Positions 56,200-64,000 of a stretch of DNA of 64,000 bases are shown here, one piece after another. Below the pieces are notes generated by a model. The model was not told where the DNA came from, searched no databases, and saw only the letters and a program-made list of their open reading frames with translations. How positions within the stretch are numbered: position 1 is the stretch's first letter; the number at the start of each line of letters is the position of its first letter. The stretch spans positions 110,042,665-110,106,664 of the forward strand of contig NC_073696.1 in NCBI RefSeq assembly GCF_029784165.1, in the 5' to 3' direction. The translations under genes were made by a program, and so were the position numbers. Source of the stretch: Wyeomyia smithii. Its lineage: Eukaryota > Arthropoda > Insecta > Diptera > Culicidae.

Positions 56200-57400
56200 T
56201 CGTAGTAATGTTTCTCATGAGTTTCCCATGGAAGGTAATTATATAGGCTCATTTGCAAAAGTAATTCCACGCCCTTGCGAGTGGCCTTCCGAGAGTTTAC
56301 CGGAACATGCGTGTAGGCATGTTTTTGAGTTCTTTTTTTACGTTTTATTTATCAATTCCTTCTCAATTTTCGCGTCAAAATTGTTGGAATAGGTCTTACG
56401 TTTCTGGTTGCCCAGAAACTCTATATGGGACGCAGCTGGGGAACGTTGGGCCGACTTGGGTACCGTTTCGATTTTCAACCGCTTCATCTCCTCCAACGAT
56501 TGCTTCGAGTAGTGGGCCGACACCAGATCCGGCCAGAGTACCGCGAAGACGCTATGGTATTTTTTGATGAACGACCCAACTTCAGGCAGGCACTTCGTAC
56601 TATAAATTTTCCCGTTCACGACCAGAACGGAGCTTCTCGCTGATTGTCAGCCACAGCAGCACCTTCTTTAAGAACTTGGTGTGTGAAATGAATTTCACCT
56701 CAGAGGTCTTTCGTGGGGAAAGTAAAATACGGAGTGCCATGTCAGTCGTTGTCATCCAGGGTAAGATATCCCTTCGACATCCCTTCGGCATCGACCACCA
56801 CCATCACGTCACGATTCGCCGGTAAAATCGACTCTACCTCTATTTATTCAGCCGCTGACACTGCGTCATTGGCTGCAGCTTCGAGACCAATGGACGGGAC
56901 TGCCGCTTTCTGATGTCCATGTTCGCCAGGTACTTTTCCACTGTTTGACCGGTTGAAACGACCTCCCGATCAAGCGTACGCAGCAATGTAGCCACTTTCC
57001 CCTCGGTCTTTCTCTTCAGCATTCTTTGGAGCTTCTTGTCGCTCAGGGTCGTCGGCCGTCCGGAACCGGTCTTCTTTCGATGCTCTGATTGTAGTCCAAC
57101 AGTGCCAAGATGTTGTACATACCGGGAAAGGCGTAACTGGCGCCCCTTTTTCGTACGATGTCTGTTTCCGACGCGGCGGGGTAACGTTCTTTAACCGCGC
57201 ACACTTCTAAACGGAGTAGCTTCAATATTTTCGCCATCACGGTTAGAGTTCGAGTCAAGCTTTTTCTGCTGACTCATGGGTTACTATGATTGGTTTTTTG
57301 TCAGTTTCGTCAGTGCGTGTAAAGGTAAACTCATGAAAAATCGGTATTTTTTGAGCATTCTTTAATGCATACGTTAGGGCTCAGCAATTTTGTCTTCTCG
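56200..57400 (-). mobile_element. Tc1/mariner fossil, most complete copy (fragment 3)
   Basis: Minus strand: 57370-57240 5' region with MAKILKLLRLEVCAVKERYP (57240-57170), the helix-turn-helix part LKRKTEGKVATLLRTLDREV (57015-56955) and the first Asp region, decayed (YLTLDDND-like, 56770-56740). The second Asp region is HSVFAVLWPDLVSAHYSKQ, followed by LEEMKRLKIETVPKSA and the third acidic residue in HIEF, about 36 residues on, ending YSNNFDAKIEKELINKT (56338). Multiple shifts. A DD37E-type mosquito ITm element is the likely parent; that is tentative. Confidence 0.68.
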
Positions 57401-58126
57401 AAAAAAGTCTCCATCCAAAATTTAAGCCTAATCAAATTTCTGATAAGGTTTCACTTACAGTCGTGGAAGTCTTATATTTTTGACCAACCTAAAAATGCAC
57501 AAGTGTAGATCTTGAAGTTTCCGAAATCGATTTTTTTTTATAGCAAATCTCTCAGAAACGCATGAACATCGAGATCTGATGTTGTTTCATAAAAATTTGT
57601 TTCAAGAACAAAAATTAAATTTCAGGGACATGGAAACTTTTGCGTTGGGAGACTTCTTTCTCAAAAATGATGACACATCATAGGTTGACAAAAAACTATA
57701 CAAAGTCAACTACAAACTGTCAATAATTCATTTCATGATGACTCGAAAATTCGAATATATCTGAAATTGAAACATATGTACTTAAGTCCCAGTTACAATT
57801 AATTACTGAAATTTTGAGTTTATGAATAAAGAAAAATACTGACTCAAGGCGGCACTATTTTGGAATTATTTCATACTTATTCAAAATCATGGCATAATCG
57901 ACGCAAAGTTAAAAGGGAAGTGGTAATATTCAAATCAACTTCCAAAAGCTATTGTAACAAATATGCATGCTATAAAACAATTAACTGTTGTAAAAACATC
58001 AATAAAATATCATATAAACAGTTTTTATACTCTAACAAGTGGGAAAAAAGATAAAATAGTAGTTCAATGGCCAAAGCAAGCATATTTTGGCCATGCCACC
58101 TAACCAAGCTTTGACAGCTCTTTGAT
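57401..58126. other. no gene recognised
   Basis: AT-rich sequence before the palindrome. Nothing supported. Confidence 0.35.
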
Positions 58127-58342
58127 TACCGTGCTGGATCGAAACCCGTACAGTATCGAAATCCGTACACCTTGATGTTTTTCGTCAGTTTTAAGCATTA
58201 TAAAAATGAAAATTCATATGATAGTTACATGTACAAACATGTAACTATCATATGAATTTTCATTTTTATAATGCTTAAAACTGACGAAAAACATCAAGGT
58301 GTACGGATTTCGATACTGTACGGGTTTCGATCCAGCACGGTA
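58127..58342. repeat. perfect 106-nt-arm inverted repeat (hairpin) with 4-nt loop
   Basis: Arm 58127-58232 begins TACCGTGCTGGATCGAAACC and ends TAGTTACATGT. Loop ACAA at 58233-58236. Arm 58237-58342 is an exact reverse complement by my base-by-base reading. The flanks do not continue the symmetry, and no target duplication is evident. The right flank matches a short dispersed repeat (13757-13825). It could form a 106-bp stem. It may be a real foldback, an siRNA-generating hairpin or an assembly artefact. Confidence 0.9.
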
Positions 58343-58349
58343 GAAACGC

Positions 58350-58414
58350 GGATGAAATGAGAACACCTTTCTTTCTAACGAGAGCTTCACAAAATTCATT
58401 GTTTTATAAAGGTA
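58350..58414. repeat. short dispersed repeat shared (inverted) with 13757-13825
   Basis: Contains GAGAACACCTTTCTTTCTAA and GAGCTTCACAAAATTCATTG. Its reverse complement matches 13757-13825 closely. Confidence 0.65.
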
Positions 58415-58553
58415 TAAATTTTTTCAATTCGATGCCAAGACATGTTAAACGTGCACCAACACTTGCGGAGTTCGAGAGACAATGTATTTCACACGTGAAA
58501 GTTTCTATTGTATAGAACGATACTAAGTTTTTCAAAATGATGTAGAGTTTACC

Positions 58554-58700
58554 TGACGAAGTTTGAACAAACGGATCTTAAATGACGAAGTTTTAACAAA
58601 CGGATTTATTTTAGATGAACTATTTGTTTTGGTTTCTATTCATATAATGATTGTTTTATTGAAGCTTGTAATTGACGAAGTTTTATACGAACGGATCTGA
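58554..58700. repeat. three copies of a 25-bp motif
   Basis: TGACGAAGTTT(T)-A-CAAACGGAT type: 58554-58578, 58583-58607 and a variant at 58674-58700 (TGACGAAGTTTTATACGAAC). Irregular spacing. Function unknown. Confidence 0.6.
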
Positions 58701-61700
58701 TTTTGTTGTAAAATTTTATTTATATGTTTATATTACATTGGACTTTTCTAAATTTATAACAACAAAACTACTCTGTTCGTCACGGTGATGAAGATGGATT
58801 TTTTTTTCATTCATGTTGTTGTAGCTTTAAAAACAATAAATGCTTAGAGAAAATCATGAAATAGTTGTGGTTGGTCTGACTGAAGGTCATGAAAACCCTG
58901 TACTAGTTTTGTGTGCTCTATGAATCAAGTATACAGTTTTTGAAGAAGTTTATATCTGGAGGTAAAATCAGTTCGTTTTTTTTTGTTTTGTATAACTGAT
59001 TAAAATGTGATCACATTAATTATCTATAGATAAATCGTCCAGCTCAAACCTTTGTAGGGGTATGTGGCGGGACCATCATCATCATCATCACGGTATTATA
59101 AGATAGTTACGCGCTAAACAGAGGAGCAGCTTGTAGCGTTAAACAGCCCATTATTTTTTAATTTATCACATTCAACAATATGAAACTAATTGCAAATGCC
59201 TGCAAAACCGTTATGACACATTCCTAGCTCTTCTACGCCAAGACATCAAAATTTCAAACCGCATATTTAAACCAGAATTGTTGTGTATGTGAAAGAGGAT
59301 AAATTGAAATTCACGGAAAACGTTTGTTTCATTTGAATTTACATGCAAAACTTGACTAAATGATTGAATTAAAACACTCATAAAAAAATTAATAAAATCA
59401 TAGTTTTGACACTATTTTAAAAAAATATGCTTAAATGATACTATTTTGAAGCTATGGGGATGTAATACATCAGAAAGTAAAGGGTTTTTATGGGCGTATT
59501 CATGGCCTAAACGTAGTTGTTGCTGCTATTTTGTAGATTCAATTGGTAGGTAATTGAAAAACAGGTCCTTCGTTATGGTGTCGCGTTACAAAAATAGTAG
59601 TTTTTTTCGTATTGTGCAAATGTTACAAACTGTAGAGAAGTAGTATTCAGGATTTTCTTAGTACTCGATGAGATCCTTCTTAGCATATGCTGGTATGTGA
59701 AATTGGTGCATTCTACTCAAAGTTACAATGGGTCAAAGTTATGGTGTCGCGTTACGAAAATTTTATGTGTTTTTATAAAGTTACCAAAAACGAGTTTTTG
59801 AGCCTCTGTCAGGGTATACTGATAATACAATATAGAATCATGATAAATAATATTCATCTGCATCAAATTATATCCACCTAGAAGTGAGAAGTTTGCTTTT
59901 CACTGGAATTAGATCATAACATATTCAGTGCCAATGGAAACCCATGAGAAATTAATTAAAAATGTAAAAATATCTCTGTGCTTGAAAATTAAAATAAATT
60001 ATGGGAACGCGAATATATTATAATTTCAAAGATAGTGTAAAACAGTGCCTTTGACTATTTTAACCCCAAACAGACAAATAGACTTATGCTGTTTCTTGAG
60101 CAATTGATTCAATTGCTAGTGTCTAGTTTTTCTTTGCCTTTTGGCGTAAATACAGCTTTAACCAACCGTATTATTTACGAAAAACACATCAACAATAATC
60201 ATTGCCACAGGACAGAAAATAAAACAGAAACCTCACGTACACTACATATACTCTGGTAATGTTTTTACTTCTAGTCAAAAATTGAAAACGTATTATACCT
60301 AAACGATATATCTAAATATCAAACGATGGAAACTCGTTGGTCTTCAATGCTCAAATCTCCGAAACACGAAAACAACTAGGCCAATTACACTTTACTTCGT
60401 TCCTTGGGGAGTTGCTGAATAATACCTTTTCAAAACACCAACACCAACAACCACCTTAATAAAGCAATAAAAAAAAAAATTTCAACATTCATTCAAACTC
60501 ATCAAACTCTAGGTACATTATAAATTACCAAAATATTCCTATCAAACTCAGTTATTGATGGTTACGACACTATCTGATATTCCAACACACAAGCCACAAA
60601 AAACCCCAAAAAACGGATTTATTCGTGTTTTCACATATCTTTTCTTGCTTAAAGTACATTTTGATATTTTTTATTTTCTTGAAAACCTCAACAAATTTGC
60701 AATTTTAGTGGAATTTTGAGTAAGATTGTAGCAGAAAAACCCAAACGAGACGAGTTACTCAATGTCAATGTTTCATAAAGATACAGCTACTTTTGTTTGA
60801 CAGTCGAAAAATGGAGGGTGCGGAGTGATAGATTTGCATAGACTACTTGTTTCCCCTTGACTTCAAGAAAAACTGTATCAAAAAAGGTTAAAATCTGAAT
60901 GAGATATAACTTTTTTAAGAAGGAAATAATTCTCAGTACGATTAGTGGTGAAATAATATATATCTGAAACGCCCCATCGGCGTAACTTTGAACTAAATGT
61001 AAATGTCATAGCATAAACTTATTGGTGTTAACCTAAACAACAACTTTGCCGAAGATAGTATGACTAAAAACTTATCATGATACCCACATTTAGAAAGCTC
61101 GCATTTTCGTAACGCGACACCATTTGCAGGAGACTGTTTTGCGTAACGCGACCCCATTGACACACCGAAATGTTTTTGGGAACATTTTGCTAAAAAATCA
61201 GTGATTTCTGTTTTGTAATATATCATCAGATATCTGAACGTATGCCATCGAAGGTTGAAAAAGCGAAATTTAGCGATGGTGTCGCGTTACAAAATGTATC
61301 GGGTTGCAGTGCATGATACAACTATCAACCCGTCATAAGAAAGTACATTTAGTTGGCATTATTTACGACCTGTTTAATCATATGCTCTTAAAGCTAATTT
61401 CTAATATCCAGCCTAAAATGTACACCAAAGTCGGTTCCTCATGGTGTCGCGTTACGCTGGAATGTGTCTTATACGCCTGATCTTTCAATTTTCAGATGCC
61501 TAAAATGGCGAAAACTCCACGGTGGAAAGATGTTCTCTTGAAAGCCACTATTTCTACTTCAAAAAGATCGCTGTTGATCTAAAATATGTTTAGTCCGAAA
61601 TACTTCCACACTTCGGTTCTAAATATTGAGGTGGACCTAAATATATTTAAAGTACTCCATGAAAATTTTTATATTTCTAAGATATTTTCCAATAACTTGC

Positions 61701-62209
61701 ATAGTTGAACGATGTACGTCAAAATAGATACGGTATGATAGAGCAGGTATTTATGTTGAAAAATTCTTGTTTTTTGAAAAAGATTGTGCAATCACTTTCT
61801 AAACCGGGCCAAAATACCCTCGTTATCCTAATGATTAGACCATTAACAACCTAATATATTTCTTTAAATCAGAATGACACTCAGAAACTAGAATCCGATC
61901 ATAGGCGCTACTTTGAAATTCAACATGATAACTTCTAGCTGTTGTTGAACAGCTTAAAATGGCCAAATACAACCCATTATAGGTATTCATAAGATCGGGA
62001 TGATGCCTAAAGGCCAGAATCTGGTTTTTAGAAACGTACGTAGAACGATCCGAAACCATGCAATATGAGTATTTTTGGAATCAGAATGATGTCCAAAACT
62101 TCAAACGATGAGTTGGCAACCTGAAAGGAGTGTCAAATTCAGCTCCGGCACTACAAAGTCTTGTTTCACACTTCCACGAGTTATACGATCATATTTGACT
62201 GCCAGCCGA
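58701..62209. other. no gene; AT-rich region containing the 15-mer cluster
   Basis: Apart from the ATGGTGTCGCGTTAC copies and a short ATC trinucleotide run (about 59076-59092), nothing was recognised on either strand. Confidence 0.35.
59575..61455. repeat. six dispersed copies of ATGGTGTCGCGTTAC
   Basis: Plus strand at 59575-59589, 59741-59755, 61276-61290 and 61441-61455. Minus strand at 61109-61123 and, with one change, 61143-61157. The DNA between is non-repetitive AT-rich sequence with no gene recognised. The even drift suggests remains of a longer internal-repeat element. Confidence 0.7.
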
Positions 62210-63130
62210 AACATGAACACAACTGGTTGCTGTAGCCTGGGCAAAATTGTCATCCGACAATAATGACAAAAGTGACGCGTTCATTGGCGCATAAACTATA
62301 TCATTCGGTGGTTGAGGAAATGCTTCGCCAACCCGAGCATCTGTTCACGGCTCGAAACAGCGTCTTATCTCCATATTAGGAGCGGCTGATCAACGTCCTG
62401 ATGCCAGTGTGGGACTCCAAACAGAGTTGCCACGATGGTCCTCCGACGAGACACGAACGATCAAAGAGAACAAACGACCCGGAATAATTAGCAAAGACCA
62501 TGGCAACAAAACGGACTATGAATCCACGCAGCTTCGAAGTTGTAGTATTGCTTGTTGGACAGGAGAGAAGGTGTGCAAAAGCGGGTATTGGGCAGCCCGC
62601 ATTTCCACACCGGTTTTGTATTACTGGGTAGGATGCGTTAACGCGTGATAGGGTGGTACCCGATTGCTAGAATATGTAAACTGAGGATTAAAGGCCGTTT
62701 CTTCAACTACAGCATCACTAATGTGCACTGTCCATACGAAGCGAGACCCGACGACGAGAAGCAAGCATTCTACGCGCAGCTGGAACAAGTTTATGACGGC
62801 TGCCCTAAGAGGGGCGTTAAAATTGTCATGGACTACATGAATGTTCAGGTAGAACGAGAGGCAATGTACAGGCCTTCACGCCGTACCGAACGACAACGGT
62901 CAACGGTGCGTACACTGTACAGCCTCACGTGGTATGGTAGTCCGAAGCACCTTCTTCTCCCGCAAAGCCATCTGCAGCTCCCTGACCAACGTACAGAAAA
63001 CTAAATTGACCACTTTCTAATCGACGGGAGACTTTTCTCCAATATTATCAACGCTTGAACACACCCTTTGTTGCCACAGAGATACGCGCAGCAGCTGGAA
63101 GCGGTACTACCAACGAAAGATCAACTTGGC
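62210..63130 (+). mobile_element. RTE/JAM-like LINE, 5' leader and endonuclease fragment
   Basis: The leader matches that at 25572-25930 (ACAGCGTCTTATCTCC, GCGGCTGATCAACGTC). EN pieces: LRIKGRFFNYSITNVHCPYE, DDEKQAFYAQLEQVYDGC, RGVKIVMDYMNVQVEREAMY (62645-62880) and LPDQRTEN-(I)DHFLI-type (about 62980-63030). Truncated after EN. Confidence 0.68.
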
Positions 63131-63149
63131 ACAGGCTCTTTTGAAGGTA

Positions 63150-64000
63150 GCTGGTAGGTATATTTACTTACTCTATTTTATTGGCCGACAGACCGTCTAC
63201 CAATCTAAGGCCGAACGAATTGGAGATATCCTATATATATCCTGCTTCTTTTGTCTTGGGCAGCCATCTCTAACACCAGCAGATCGTACATCTTCTTCCA
63301 CCGTGCGAGGTCTACCACGGAGTCGATAGCCTTTTCCTGGTTCTCTGCTGGGTATAGTTTTGGTGGCTCTCTCGTCAGACTTTCTGGCTACAGTCCAGCC
63401 CACTGAATCCTGCCCCGCTGTATTACCTTCACTATATCAGCATGTTTGTATGCATTGTACAACTAGTGATTCATGCGTCTCCGCCACAATCCATCTTCTG
63501 ACTTCTGAGCAGCGTCCTCTCGCTTGTTTTGTGCGAGTTAGCAAACTACGGGTTCTAAGTTAGCAGGTCGTAGTCCGTAGAAGGATCCTTTCGCAGCTGC
63601 AACTCGTCGTTTCACCTCGCGGCTCATATCGTTGTCACATGTCCAACCATCTCAAATTTTTTTTCCATCAATCTCCACCTCAACACTAAAACCACCGGAG
63701 CTTCCACGCTTTCTGCCAGCTACCATGTACTTTTTATGGCAGAGTTAATAGTTGGCTGCTCACGTGTAACTTGAGAGCCTAATGTTGTCACTCAACTCTG
63801 TCCAGCAATTCCTGTCCCAACCTCCACGAGCCGCCAACCGGAGTACGATTAACCTTGTAACAACCCCTACAACAGTACTACGACGAGCATCATAACGGCG
63901 ATGTTTTAGCCGATGAAGGTAGTACAACAACCAATCGTACGTGCAGATGACTTCACGGTGGATCGACCAAGTGGAAGGACATTCTCGCAGCCTACGCTGC
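63150..64000 (-). mobile_element. RTE/JAM-like LINE, 3' fragment running off the window
   Basis: Minus translation near 63560-63640 gives NDMSREVKRRVAAAKGSFYG (compare NEVSREVKRRIAAANRAYYG at 24.4 kb). The region at 63403-63197 gives YRLRGRPRTVEEDVRSAGV, the C-terminal RTE segment. It faces the plus-strand fragment next to it. The start of the element lies beyond 64000. Confidence 0.62.

Noticed and set aside
1..64000. CRISPR arrays, rRNA genes, bacterial operons or viral genomes
   Set aside because: No regular spacer array, no rRNA sequence and no operon layout; all repeats are eukaryotic TE or microsatellite types.

Overview
The window looks like nuclear DNA from a mosquito, probably a culicine such as Aedes. 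The reasons are one conserved insect neuronal gene with very long introns, and a dense set of degenerate elements of types common in mosquito genomes: RTE/JAM-like, LOA/Lian-like, CR1/T1-like and R1-like LINEs, tRNA-derived SINEs, Tc1/mariner, a hAT/ZBED5-like fossil and many MITEs. There are no bacterial features, no CRISPR array and no rRNA. The species assignment is inference.

The only convincing cellular gene is an ELAV/Hu family RNA-binding protein (elav/fne type) on the minus strand. Its six coding exons span 1620 to 18683 and splice in frame into a 330-residue, three-RRM protein. A 15.6-kb intron (2519-18086) separates the exon ending in ...DNITG from the one starting GLSKG. Near its 5' end sits an unlisted 39-nt, phase-matched microexon candidate (17677-17715) that would add 13 residues to RRM2 just before RNP1. 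The rest of this intron holds a piggyBac-like MITE, a tandem repeat with a nested TTA-target MITE, a hAT/ZBED5-like transposase fossil, a nearly full-length LOA-clade LINE lying antisense to the gene, a 300-bp tandem duplication, and a cluster of ATCGCGTAAAAAA repeats around a GT microsatellite.

From about 18.7 kb to the end I find no second cellular gene. 21.3-22.6 kb holds a truncated CR1/Jockey-group LINE. 22.6-23.6 kb holds an R1-like LINE fragment split by a MITE. 23.7-28.5 kb holds three RTE pieces in opposite orientations, one with a nested SINE. 31.8-32.1 kb holds an intact tRNA-derived SINE with a 12-bp target duplication. 32.3-35.2 kb holds a CR1/T1-like LINE bounded by TTA microsatellites, and 36.0-38.6 kb another RTE. 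41.8-45.4 kb holds two Tc1/mariner fragments around a 0.96-kb inverted-repeat element. 48.0-48.7 kb holds a MITE with perfect 34-bp termini. 51.7-53.3 kb holds an RTE fragment interrupted by a TTAA-flanked MITE. 55.2-55.9 kb holds a C-rich MITE, 56.2-57.4 kb a third Tc1/mariner fossil, and 62.2-64.0 kb two facing RTE fragments.

The most striking non-genic structure is a perfect inverted repeat at 58127-58342, with two 106-nt arms and a 4-nt loop. A 2-kb stretch (59575-61455) carries six copies of a 15-mer on both strands. Nothing here forms an operon-like system. The two leads I would follow are the elav microexon and the perfect palindrome.
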